Origin: Ophioderma brevispina | Taxonomy: Eukaryota; Echinodermata; Ophiuroidea; Amphilepidida; Ophiodermatidae | DNA length: 64,000 bases | Direction: 5' to 3' | NCBI GenBank assembly: GCA_023653785.1 | Contig: JAMKCH010019746.1 | Span: 1-64,000 of the forward strand | Part shown: positions 1-12,900 of the stretch, piece by piece | How the letters are laid out: each line of letters opens with the position of its first letter | How positions within the stretch are numbered: the first letter of the stretch is position 1 | The notes under the pieces: generated by a model | Seen by the model: the letters and a program-made list of their open reading frames with translations, nothing else | What the model was told of the DNA's origin: nothing | Database searches by the model: none | Position numbers and translations under genes: made by a program

Positions 1-725
1 ATATGGTTAAAAGAACAATTGACTATAACTTCATGAACATTAGCTAACAGTTCTATGTTACATTACAACAAAGACAGGTTTAGTCATATGTTTGGTTCAA
101 AAATTATGGCGATGGACCAAGTTGCGTTTTTATTGGAACACGCAATATAGCTTTTGAATTAATCACAAACAAAGCTGTGCTTGTGTGACATATTCTATTC
201 TGACTCTGTGTTTTCCGTGGTTTGTGTACGATACAAAACAACTTAAAGACTCGTTTAAGTTTATGTTTGTCTCAATATCATACCATGATATCAGGAAAGG
301 TGAGAGCACAGGAAAAATACTCCCTTCCCCTGTAAAGAAAAGGCCTCTCAAATGAATTTGTAATGTCTTTTGATAATAAATTTAACTCGAGTGCTTGATG
401 CTAGTTGACTATTGCGTGGGAAGATGCGTGCTCTTCAAATGGAAACAATGCGCGGATGCTGCTACGTTCCTAGTGCAAACAGTAAAAGTAGCAAGTAAGA
501 CAGGTTTAGTCAATATCATTATTTTTCAGTTTTTTACTTAATTTATCATCATATAATATTATACAATAGCTATAAGCATCAGCTAAGTAGTTGTAAGAAA
601 CTAGTGTTCCTTCGGAATGCCAGCTTGAGAGTATGTCGAATATGTCATTGAGTGTTTTGTAACCTCATTGAAAAAAACATTATTTACTTCCCAGTATGGT
701 ATGTTACACGATCCATTAGCGGGAG
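1..725. other. No gene recognised (5' flank)
   Basis: AT-rich sequence with only short chance ORFs. I see no exon with recognisable domain, no signal peptide exon and no clear promoter for the receptor gene that follows. A first exon of that gene could be hidden here or lie upstream of the window. Confidence 0.5.
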
Positions 726-1080
726 AGAGCGGCGGCCTTAGCGGTTAGGGTGCTGACTCAGGCGCCAAATTTACCATCAAAATTTCCCGGGTTCGATCGC
801 CGGGGGGGTCGTGGCACTGCTGGGATTATTCGGGGTACTTCCAATTATGGATTTGATCTGTATTACCAGCAGCTATTGATTTTAAATACAGATACCGCCC
901 TCTCCTCCATGGTTCACTTGGACATGGGCCAAATGGATCATGAAAAGCATCCCGTCCTTCGGAGGGACGTTCAGCCATCGGTCCGTGTACAGAGAGTCAC
1001 AACTGTAAAATACAATCGCAGTCAGTGCGAATCAGGAGTAAGGGTGCACCCATGAATGTTCCCAATCCGCCCCAGCCTCA
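726..1080 (+). mobile_element. tRNA-derived SINE
   Basis: The head carries a pol III A-box-like stretch (GGCCTTAGCGGTTAGGG, about 734-750) and a B-box (GGTTCGATC, about 790-798), spaced as in a tRNA. The body continues for about 280 bp with the block CCCGTCCTTCGGAGGGACGT near 950, a type of core I associate with invertebrate SINEs. The open frame of 101 codons across it is incidental. The 3' limit is approximate and I cannot name the SINE family. Confidence 0.7.
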
Positions 1081-1299
1081 AATAACGGCGGGCCATGTGA
1101 GGAGCGTCCATATCATGTAATAAACGCGGCCACGGATCAGCACACGAGCTGAGTAAATCCACTGACAACACCACAAGTCATTACCAAGGACTTGTGGGGA
1201 TACGAGCAACAACAAAACATGGAGAATAGTCCCAGCGGTGAGAAACCAAGGCTCTGGATATGACCTTGAAAATAGACTACACAAAATGTTTTGATGGTT

Positions 1300-1790
1300 T
1301 CTAGGTAATCTTGAGATCCAAATCTCTATAATGCAAACCTGTTATCCTTGAACATTTGAGATAGGGAAGGGGGTAAATTATACAGGGGCAAAAACTTGTA
1401 AATGTTTCAAATACATGGTCAATGTGTATACATGTGTTACACATGCTCCCAAAAACTAGTTCAAGGTTCATCCTGGGGGATTTTGACTTTGACTGATAAA
1501 ACATAAAGCAAATGTATATTCCTGTGTAACATGCCTATACGAACAATTTGACACAACATTTCAAAAACAAATCGGATCATTATAAGTATTTCCCCCCAGG
1601 ATGACCTGAACAGTTTTTGGCCTTGTTGTGGCATAACAAGAGGTTGTAAGATAGCTTTAGGATCAGCTGAACACGTGTATACAACTTTCAACATGATGAA
1701 ACATTTACAAATTTTTTGACCATGTATATTTACCCCCTTCTCTTTCTAAAAATGCTAGGATTGCCAAAGTGGCATCATCAAGATTGGAAT
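1300..1790. repeat. Foldback (inverted-repeat) element
   Basis: Two arms are reverse complements of each other with gaps. The left arm at about 1364-1480 runs from GGGAAGGGGGTAAAT through CAAAAACTTGTAAATGTTTC to CATCCTGGGGG. The right arm at about 1592-1746 carries the complement. The inner motif CCCCCAGGATGACCTGAAC resembles sequences at about 12.22 kb and 22.83 kb, so these may be distant relatives. There is no coding capacity. Confidence 0.6.
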
Positions 1791-1995
1791 CAATCAGGTC
1801 AATGTTGCCTAGAAACATCCAAACATTTGTGTGCAGACTCTTACGTAAGGTCATATGCGCCTTACTGTAGGACTAGAAGGAACTATAAACAACGTCATCC
1901 GCTCTATACATGTTGGGTATGACGAGTACCTCTCGCAGTGGGTTCTGTGTCTTCATTTTATTATTGAAGTATTTGCTGCTTTCTTGTTACTACAG

Positions 1996-2363
1996 CATTT
2001 AGGTCATTTATAATAGACTTTCAAAAGGATATCATCTGTAATATCACGTCTCCAGGTACTATCCCGGTATTACCGACAACGTCCCTGCACGTGGTATTTC
2101 AAGTTCAACTATTGAAGGAAATTATGGTCACATCCATCAGTTACTTTTATTAAAGGACCCTTTGCGTCATGGCATGGCAGTGATTCTGTTACTATTGGCA
2201 TAGCTACCATGTATCCTATGCAACTAGTCTTTTTCGCCAGATAGCTTTGTTAATCCAGGTACCGTATGGAGTGATCCGGCTGATTTTTATGTGGATTCCA
2301 TTGTGTAGAGATAATAATCGAAATGTTGGCTTTAGTCTATCCGTGAAAGGACTTCTGAAAGTG
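1996..2363 (+). CDS. Exon: CUB domain 1 (frame-broken)
   Basis: Acceptor TTACTACAG ends at 1995 and a donor GTAAGT starts at 2364. Reading across three frames gives the CUB pattern: ICNITSPG, YYPGITDN, CTWYFKF, VTFIKGPFASWHGSDSVTIG (the usual D-x-V/L-x-IG of CUB) and a terminal GFSLSVKG. At least three single-base frame changes interrupt it. The 368-bp length fits the other CUB exons (354-359 bp). CUB domains are extracellular beta-sandwich binding modules. This is the most 5' exon that I can support. Confidence 0.65.
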
Positions 2364-5300
2364 GTAAGTCATATTCATTTGTCAAACATAAATTAACAAT
2401 GCTCATTTAAATTGCGATATTTATCCTTAAGAATAAAGCAAGATATTTCACATACTTGATATTGAGCGTGTGTGGGCAGCCATTAGTGCATTTTATTGCA
2501 TTTTCAGTTTAAACACAACAAAAACCTATTCCTTAAAAAATTTAAAGGGGGGGAAATTCAGAGTGTTGTGTGCATTTTACGACGGAAGTATACATTTTTA
2601 GCCGAGCTTTAGTCAGAATTTGAAGTTTGTACGCCCATTTGTTTTTAAATGAAATCAGGGTGGCCCACGAGGGGTTATTCACGCATTGATGGTTTTCTTG
2701 ACGGCACACAATTATTGTCGTGTTTGTCAGGACAATCCAGGCTTTTAACCACGTGGCAGTTGAAGCGTTGAAATCAGTTACAATTTTTTATTTAGTAAAT
2801 ACAGATCCTTGCAATGATGTGGAGAACTGTGTATCTGTAGTGGGTTGAGGATGACCTGCGTTTTTGTACGAATGTTGCTTGACTGTAATATTGGAATAAG
2901 TACGGTATGTTGTGGTAAAGGAATTCTGAAAATATATCAATGTATTAAATTCCTCCTAAGTCTTTCATCAATAAAAACAAAAAAAAAAACACCCTTTTTC
3001 TTTGTTCCCACACCCCCCACCTCAAAGAGTACACGAACCCCCCCAATATTCTTTCTTAACATCTCCAATTTGCAAAATATTTTTAATTTTTTAGGTTTTT
3101 TCTTTTTTTAATTAAACAAAAATCAACTTCAATAACCATAAAACGCAACAAACCACTAAAAATGCACATAAAAATAGTGGAGGTGTTAAAGTAGATGAGA
3201 CTGTTTTTAAAGTCCATCGGTTGTCTGTCCGTCAATTGTAAAATAATTTATGATGGAAGTAGGATAGTATCGGCCTAATAAATTACAGTGCTTTTAAACT
3301 ACGTAAACTAAAAATGCATGATGTTATATTAGTGTAGTTGAATGTAGCAATGCGCTTATGGTGTGGCATCAGGTTAGGTGCGTTGACCAGTTAGTGTATT
3401 GTAACAATGTATTAAATTGTGATGATGGGTCGCATGAATATAATTGCCGTGAGTTGCTGAAATAGGTATTAATATCCCAGTGTTTAATAAAGTAAAATGT
3501 AATAAAACTCACAGTTTTGGTGCCAAGGCGATAATTACATGGTAAACATGGTTAAAACAGAACGCGTAGTTTTTAGTATCTAACGAATTGACACTATTTT
3601 TTTAACGATAATATAAAAAAATTTAAAAGCACGACTCTTTAGTATTGTTGTAAGTTGTTGTACACGGCTTGTTAAGTTTGACAGGGTTTAATATTTTTTT
3701 TCCAATCAGATAACGTGCGGTATGAAAACTATAACATGACCACCGTGATACCATTTATTTGACGTCGGCTGAGTACCCCCGGGAAATACCACCCTCAATC
3801 TTGATGCCACGTGGATCTTCGTGGCTCAGATGATGGCAGTTTTGTGATAACAATGTTCTACTCGTCCATTGAGGTGTATTACGAATTATTTGAAAAATTT
3901 GGAATTGGGCAAGTGATCAGCAAAAACGCACGATCCTTTACCTGAAGGCATCTAATGTTTCCCAATTCAGTGTCAATCCGATCATGCAATGTGGATGAAT
4001 TTCTTTTCGGACTTCCTCGTTGCCGAATCCAGGGTGTCTTTCTTGAAGTATCGAGTAACTGAAAATGGTAGTGTTACCCCCCGGGTTTCACACTGTGTAT
4101 TTACAACTTTTTACATGCATATCAAGTGATAGCCATATCATTTGAGTAAAAATCGACGTCATTGGTCACAAAAAAAACTGCTGAAACTTAGCTGGTCTCC
4201 ATGACTGAGTTTAGTGTTGTTGTTGTTGATTTGTACTTTGTAAGGCCTTCCATAGACGATACTATAGACAGGTCTAGACTAGACTCTGTGGTCTAGGCTT
4301 ACCTATCTTGGACTTGATTGTTTTTAAGTGTTTGGTCTTGATCTAAATCTATATAGCTGTGCTAATCTAAATTAAGCTAAGATTGAATCTGATATACTTT
4401 TAAGCTCACCACTTAATTCATGATTACCAAATGGTAAATTCGTTATCCCCTCTGTTTGTTCTACGCAATACGGAAAATATCTAATATGGTTGGGTCCCGT
4501 ATCACATTCGGCCTACGGTCTCAGAATGTATATGACATGTTATTTTGATTATCAGTGGAAAATTATAATAGTAACATTTTGTTAAGATTCTGATGTGAAA
4601 GTGAAAATTAAAAATAAGGCTCATGATCTTGGCCAATTGCTAACAAAATGTTCAAATTATCAACATCTTCAGTTTCGCAAGTGCATCGCAATCATGCGAT
4701 CGGACTGTGCGTTAGAAAAATACAATACCTAGCAATATCTATATGCTCTTGTTTTGATTATAGTGTACGATCGAATCATTTTGATTTGTTCGTCCATTCG
4801 ATTTTTGTGTGTTTACTTGCTTCAGTTGAGTGTCGGGAGACCGAGTTCCTGTGCAAAATTGGGTATGGCTGTATTGATACTTCACTTGTATGCAACGGTG
4901 TAGTACAGTGCATAGATGAATCAGATGAAGATGGATGCGGTAAGTTGGTGTTTTAGCACTGTTATATATGACCCCATAATTCTGTGAGGAAAATATTTGG
5001 TCGCGAATTAACTAATCATTTTATCTCGGTTATGATTATTCGTTGTTTAAAACAAAACATATATTATTAATAGATGAGGTATTACTTTATGGTTGCACAG
5101 CGTACTTAATTTCTTCTATATAATATAATTTTTATATTTTCAAGAAGAGTGGGCCTATGATGCATGATTCTAGCAGAATCTTATGACGATGCGAAACTCA
5201 ATTCAATGCACGCGAGGATAGTCCTCTGTGGCCCAGTGGTATTTCTCACGCCTAGATAGCGAGAGGTCCGGGTTCGAGACCGAGTATTTTTCGTCTTTAA

Positions 5301-6883
5301 ATTCTGTGCTCGCCAGTTTCTCCGAGCTTCTATATAATAATATAATTTTTAATACTGATACTTTACATATCTAAATACTTCTGTAACTGTTCGTTGTTCT
5401 CCACAGATTTCTGTGGCATGCAGTTAATCAACATATCACGTGATAGCACACGTGAATTGACATCCTTGCCTTTCTATCCATACATATACCCTAATGACGT
5501 CTACTGTCAATGGTTTGTGACCAGTTACGATACGGAATACATCGTCATTAAGTTTTACCGTTTTGAAACACAACCAGAGAAGGACATCTTCCGTTTAGGG
5601 ATAGGTCACAATATATCAGCAAACACAACAGCAGCGGCGTTAAGCGGACAGTTTACGCCGAGAATCATGACCATAAATTCCTCATCAATATGGGTTAGTT
5701 TTACCACGGATTTTGGTGGTCGGCACTTTGGTTTTCATATTAACTCATCGCTTCTGACAATTATGGTAACTTGTTGTCATTGTTAACTGTTTTATTATTA
5801 AATACTAAAATCATTGACGCGTGGATGTTTATTTTCTTGTTCCAAGACAAGGGAGAAGCAGAGTAAAAATAATGTTAATTTAGAGTCAAAACATTTTGTA
5901 GTAATTCTGAGCTGCCAACAGTCGACTTTTTAAAATGTTTTCAGCACACGGTAAGTTATACAAGAGAATGCGCTGGAAATATTACAGTATTAAACTAGAA
6001 CAGTAACATTACACATTTTCTGAAAAAGCAAACACTTCTGCTGTGCTGCAAATTTTACAACATTTGTTGTAGCATATTAACATTACTTTTCAAAAAGGTT
6101 TACAGGCATTTGTTAGCAGAATTGATGCACAACAGTGCAATATTTGAAATGTTTAATTTAGTACTTTATCATGGAATTTAAAGGTTCCTTAAAGTGACTC
6201 CAATTTTTTTTAACATAATACCCTCATACCGAATACAAAACAGTGTGACTTTATCTGTCAATGATAATTATATTTTATAAGAGGTTTCTTGCAAAATAGT
6301 AGATTAATTGAAAGGGTATTGTTTGTATATTTTACAGTGCCGTGTAACGAAGATGAGTTTTTATGTCACTCGGGGTATGGGATGTTTGATCGTACCCTTC
6401 TTTGTTATCATTGTCAAACAGTGCTTGCCGGGCTCGGCGAATATAACTGTGGTAGTCGATCCTGCTCCCACTCTTTTTTGAGGGGGCTGTCTGTGTTTTG
6501 CATGCGAAAAAAAGAAAGAGAAATGCAGTGCGTAACCAGCGGGGGGGGGGTGGGGCGTGGGGGGCATCGGCCCCCCCTGCAACTTAAATGGACGGAGAAA
6601 GGTTAAAATGGGGACTGGAAGAAGGGGAACAAGAAGTTGGCATACGGGTCTAAATAACTGTAACCGTGAAGCTAATTTAACAGAGCTAAGAAAATGGTTA
6701 AGTTCTACTGGACATCTCTCCCACCTTTGCCGTCTCCGTTACCGCTTCACATTCTCCTTTCCCCTTTCCTCCCTTTTCCGGAGTTCAAGGGAATTGAAAG
6801 CGAGCCTAAACGGTATGGGGAAGGATTATGCATCCATGAATCTTTTGGAATGTACTATGAATTTTTTTCCGCCTCACCCAACC

Positions 6884-6915
<32 letters not shown>

Positions 6916-9900
6916 CTTTTCAGAATTTCGAACCAACTGGAAAAAAATATGGTCAACCCGGCGAGCGTAGCGATCCGGAAAAAAAATTGGGGCAACTTCC
7001 TCTTGAGTCTTTGCCCCCCCCCCCCCCCCCCTGAGGCCAGGTTCGGTTACGCCCTGCGTAAATGTGTTTACAAATCAGACACGGATCAAATGTGATGGTA
7101 AGTAACGAAGGGTGCAGAAAAGTTCTTTTAACCATGTATAAATAATACCATATGGACGGTGTATTCTCTTACTTTATCGTGTCTTTTGGGTCAGACATCT
7201 AATATCACCAACACCCATATCTAATGTCTGTTCACATTCAAACTTAACGAGGCATGCCTATGCACATTGAATAAAAGGCATTTAGAAAGAAAGTCGCTTT
7301 GCACTTTAATTAATTTAAAAACATCATTTTCTTTATATTGATTTGAATACCAGTGTAAAACTTCGACTGCCGTATGGACAGGATTTATCGTTTGTTAATG
7401 TGTGTTTTTATCACTTGCACTCCTTGTTATTATTTTTTTCAGATATTTGTGAGGTCAGAGATATCAGTAAGCTTGGCAATGCCATCAATTTTACATCTCC
7501 TAACTACCCTCAGCATACCCTCATTGACATCAACTGCTTCTTGTGGGTACATTTCTCTCAGAGGGCGATCTCATTATTCAATTTCATAGATATATTGCAT
7601 TAGAGAAGGATATGTTTGGTTAAGAATCGGTTTGGGAGACGATACGGATGCTAATCCACATTCTTGAGTGACAGGACAATCTCCGCCGAGTTCCTTGATA
7701 GCTTCGTCATCGATTTGGATAATTTTTGACACGCATCATTTAAATACGCCAGATGATATTGGGTACTTGTTGGAAATGAATGTGTAAAGACTAACAGTAA
7801 GTGTGTTTGTGGGCAATTTAATTATTTGGCTACTTTTTTGACTACTTGGCCTAATTTTTAGTTTTTACTTTTACATTTCCCTTTTTTCTTACTGAAAGAC
7901 TCCCGTTTACTACAAAATGTGCCAATCTATATGGATAATAATCACAACTAATTAAAGGGATAAGCCAGCGATTTGCCAATCCAAAAAAAAAAACCGAAAA
8001 AAATCATGAAAATTCATATTTTTATATTTGTTACTGGCATGTATATGTGAACATAACCTGGCAAGTTTGTTGGCTTAAAGACAAGGCAGGAAACTTTTTA
8101 ATCCGATTCTGAATTTCTATCTCATGTGCGTTATCACAATATCGACTTAGATGACAAAGCCTGTGCCTGTGAAATTCCAGATTTTAGCGTGATATTGTGC
8201 CCACGACCTAGGCAGTTTGACCTCAAACCAAGCCTGTGCTCTTTGTTTTTCGTTTCTGGTTGTAAACCATAATCACTGTTTAGGTAGATGTTGAAAACCC
8301 CACGTTGTAATTTTATTTCTGGAGACGGTATGACAAATTTTCCTCAATACTTCATTTTTTTACTATTTGGTGTTTGTTTCTACATAAAAGCTTTATAATT
8401 ATGGATTTGTACACACTTAATCCTTGATTCCATAAGTTTAAAAAAATGAATTTCCACATTTTTGTTATTCTCTCGCATTATCGCTGCTAATCCCTTTAAC
8501 CCTCGTCTGGCCGAAGGGGGGGGGGGGGATTACCAACCCCCTTCAGGTTTTTCCCCGGCTTGCTAAAACCCCCTTTTTTGGTGCCAAATTATTTATGTAA
8601 TTGTCAATTGACATTTTCCGCTCCTTTTCATCCAAAACAACACCCGGGTAATGGGTAAGATACCTGTTGATCCCAAAGTGATGGATAGGGGGAAGTCCCA
8701 ACATGCCTAGCACACACAGAAAGATACAGGCACTTGATTTTGTTACCAATAGATAGCTATGGTCCCCCTCTTACCATTGATACCAAATGATACCAACTGC
8801 CTAGCCTTAACGTCACAATGACGGTCCATAAGTTCGCATGTTAGCAAAATGGTCATTTACCATCGACACACGTGAAAATTCAATTTTTCGCCAAATTATT
8901 TTCATTTTGCCTAAAACAGAATGCGAATCTCGTTCACTTTCTGTCACAATTTCATTATGCCTGTAAGCTTTCGGTTTTGAAAAAAAGTGCACTTTGCCCA
9001 GTATGGATTAAATCGTATTCCTAAATTACCAAGTACAATATGATATCACAGGTACCTTGATGTGGATGAATTTCCGTTTTGTTGAGGCCTTTTGCACAAT
9101 ATGTCTAAATCATGGACATCATAATGTGGATGGTATAGCGAGTGGTCCTGGTGAATTGATGAACAAAATTGTGGTATGTCAACCAAGTAATTGTATTATG
9201 TCTCACACAATCAAGCACTTTAACCTTTAATGGGTTAGTAAATAAAACTTGATAAATTAAGTTCCACTATTTCAGCCTCCTAAAGGACCATGTAGTATCT
9301 TGTTTCATTGCATTTTTGCTACAGGGCAAAAAGAAATCGACAGCACTGCTTCATAAGGTATCAACACCTTACCACTTGTTTAAATAAGTATCCTTTTATT
9401 AAAACGCTTCTTATTTTCTTAGGCGAATGTGGCATCAGGAACATATTTAAGGACTGATGATTTCAAGGGACCCAATTTATCTCGCCTGGATATCTGTTAG
9501 CTATCGTAATGAATTATTTGTCTCTGGACTGTCTTTGGTCGTGATTCGCGCTATATGTTGTCAATATCATAGATTTTCAAACAGAAAAGGGTGTTCGAAC
9601 TTCTTTACCATTGGAAATGTGACGATTCAACATTGAGTGCGTCTGTTGTTGCTAGGCTGACGGGAGAAATTAAACTGCGCACCACTGATGTTCCCCAAAT
9701 TGCGATGGGATTCAATATCAGCTGACCGTACCGGTCCAGGAAAAGGTTTTCCGTTTAAGTATTCTGCAAAGAAATTTTGGGTATAAGCATTTTATTTATT
9801 TTTATACTCTTTAGTGTTAATTCGGGTACCAAAAAATCACCAATACAAAAATAAAAGTATAGGCCTACCTTAGGCTTACCTATCCAAAGACACCCTTTGA

Positions 9901-12900
9901 TTCTTTTCGGGCACTTGGACGTCTACAAAACTGTATACTGGAATTGAGTAACTGGATGAAATTGAACAACCTAAAATTAAACATGGACAAAACTGAGTTT
10001 GTTGCCTATGGAACTCCTCACAATATGAAATTGTTATCATCTTCTCTTGTTCTCAATATTAGTGGCACTGAAATAAAACCTGCTGTTTCTGTTCGAAATC
10101 TCGGTGTTAAACTGGACTCACATTTATCCATGAACGACCATGTATCTGGACTGTGCCAGACACTCAATTTCCAACTTCGCAATATTGCCCGTGTCAGGCG
10201 TTATCTTGATAAAGATTCTTGCCACCATATCATCCGTGCTTTGATACTATCCCGCCTTGACTACGGTAACTCTCTCCTTGCTGGCACCACAAATAGTAAT
10301 TTCACCAAACTGCAACGTATTCAAAATAAAGCTGTTCGACTCATCTATGGCATCAAACGTCGGGAACACATCACTCCTTATATTATAGTGATCTTCACTG
10401 GTTGGCTGTCAAAGAGCGCGTCAACTTCAAATACTCACCATCATTTATAAGTGTATTAACGGCCTTGCACCATCTTACCTTCAATCAGACATTCATAAAT
10501 ACAATTCTGCACCACAACTTCGTTCTGCTGCTGACACCACACGGCTTGCTATACCATTCACCCATAAAACCGTCGGCGATAATGCCTTCATTTCATTCGG
10601 TCCGCGTATTTGGAACAACCTTCCACGTAACATCAGGGAAGCACACACACTGGCCATTTTAAAGAAATATTTAAAGACTCATCTGTTTGTTAATTGATCT
10701 GTTTCTTCCTGTTGCTCTTATTATATTTCATGTTATTTCATTAGTTTGTTCTGCGCTTAGAGCTGCCTGTATAAGCGCAATATAAATATGTGTATGTATG
10801 TTTGTTTGTATCGGCTGACTGCCTGTATGTCTGCCACGCCTCTTGATGCTTTTAGACATTTCTTATTTCATGTTGAAAGAGGGGTCTGTACAACAGTTTA
10901 CTGATTCCACAATCACTCTTTATTAAGTCTTTCATTAAGCTTCCGATTGTTGGCGGTGGAAAACGGTAAATGGTTGCTTTATACATTGTCGCCAAAGTTC
11001 ATCCCAAATATGTTCAATGGGTGAAAAATCTGGTGATCTGATCTGGTGGCAATGGGAGACAAACGATGTGGTTATCAAGCAAAAAGTCAGTGGGTATTCT
11101 TGCCATGTGTAGTCTTCAATTTCTCTTAAGACTTCATCAGTGTAGCGTTTCTCAGTTATTGTTATGAACCTTGTTCGTCCTTTCAAAAGAATAGCACCTC
11201 GAAACACCGATCCTCCGCCATATCTGAAATGCAGATGTCAAGGAATGTCTCGGAAGGCAACCTGCGGGCTCTGACCCGTCCATGATTGAAGTTAAAGTAA
11301 AACCGGTCAGGCAAAGTTGATCATGTTGTGAATTTACTGGGATCCTGATGGTTGGTTTCGGGTACTTCAGGTTGACTTCAAGCAGACGATGAATAACTGA
11401 TAATTGCATATGGCCCATTGTGGATACCCACAGTTTCTAAGCACCGAGGCGATATGCTTTTCTTCATAGAGTGAAACATCAAATGAAGAACAAACCAAAA
11501 CAACAACATAAACCAAAGAAAGAAAGAACAAACAAAACCTATGACATGGTTGTGATCCCTTACGTGGAGGGTCTCTCAGAAAAACTAAAACGCATTTACC
11601 AAAAACATGGTATCGCCACCGCCATGCGCCCTACTAACAACCATCCGCAGTTTGCTTGTCCACCACAATAGTGTGGTTCGGTAGGTTCAATGTAAACAGT
11701 TTCCCCTAGGATTTTGGGGCTAAATTGATTTTCTTGCGTTTTTCATTCATTAGGGACCAGACAGTCAGTAAAATGATGGGTGGCAAATTTTCGGACTGCT
11801 GTGCACCCTTCCTCAAAGGGGAAATATTACTACGGGAATTAAAAAATCGAGTCAAATTGGGTTGTTTGTGATGTACAATTAACCAACATGTTCGTCTCGC
11901 TTGTAAGGTGTAGAAAAATATATATTTGCCTAGGTTCAGACCTTTAGTTAAAGGCGCTTATACAATGGGATAGTTGTTTGTATTGTCTCGCAGGATCCAA
12001 AAATTATTATTTTACGATGTGTGATATTTGGTTTGGCTAATTGCATAGCAAAATGTCGCAAGGGTCTCCGTGGTCTAATGGGGTCACCAAACTTTCCCTG
12101 GAATGTCGCAATGGTGGATAAATCAAAGATCAATTAAAATGCATTTTGTGTTTCAGTATGATGACACAAGGAATCATTTGAACAACCACTTTCACACAAC
12201 GATCGGAGCATTTTACCCCCAGGGTGACTTGAACCATTATGGGGCTATATAACCGCGTTAACTAAAGGTTGGAACCTAGGCAAATATATCTTTTTTTAAG
12301 CCTATTACGAGAACAACGCTTTAGTAGTACATAAAACACAATTTGACTCGATTTTTAAATTTTCCCGGTACGACCTTTGCCCCCTGAAGAAGGTGGCCTC
12401 AGTAGGAAAATTTGCACCCCATCATTTTCTTAAGATTTTTTAGGTCCTATTGAACCCAAAACAGCAACAAAATCAATTTACTATGAGAATCCTACGGGAA
12501 TACACACCAACCCACACTAAAAATCAAGAAAGGACATCACCTCTGGCCCCCGATAATAGCGATATCGTCTATGAATTTCCTTGTGGAGGATGTGACAAAT
12601 CATACGTTGGCGACACTGGAAGACATGCATTGAAATGAAGAACATAAAAAGGATGTTTCAAACGATTGTGGGCAAATTTTCAATTCACTATGCAACAAAA
12701 CCCAAAAAGACACTCGACTCGCCGAACAAAACCATAAGTCAAGCAATTACCGACCATGTTCACACGGAAAATCACATAGAACTGGAAACGCCAAAATTCC
12801 GATAGTGACACCAACCACATTTCCAGAAAAAATTACGTGAAGCCATACAAATTCGCAAGAAGTGACCAAAACAATCAATCGTGATGAGGGTTCCACTCAC

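Noticed and set aside
750..1055. 101-codon ORF as a gene
   Set aside because: It lies over a tRNA-derived SINE with A- and B-boxes and has no protein domain.
5222..5295. A functional tRNA gene
   Set aside because: A- and B-box motifs are present but the acceptor stem does not pair and the anticodon arm is abnormal.
6557..7095. Two overlapping ORFs with proline runs
   Set aside because: The proline runs come from C homopolymers inside a short transposon.
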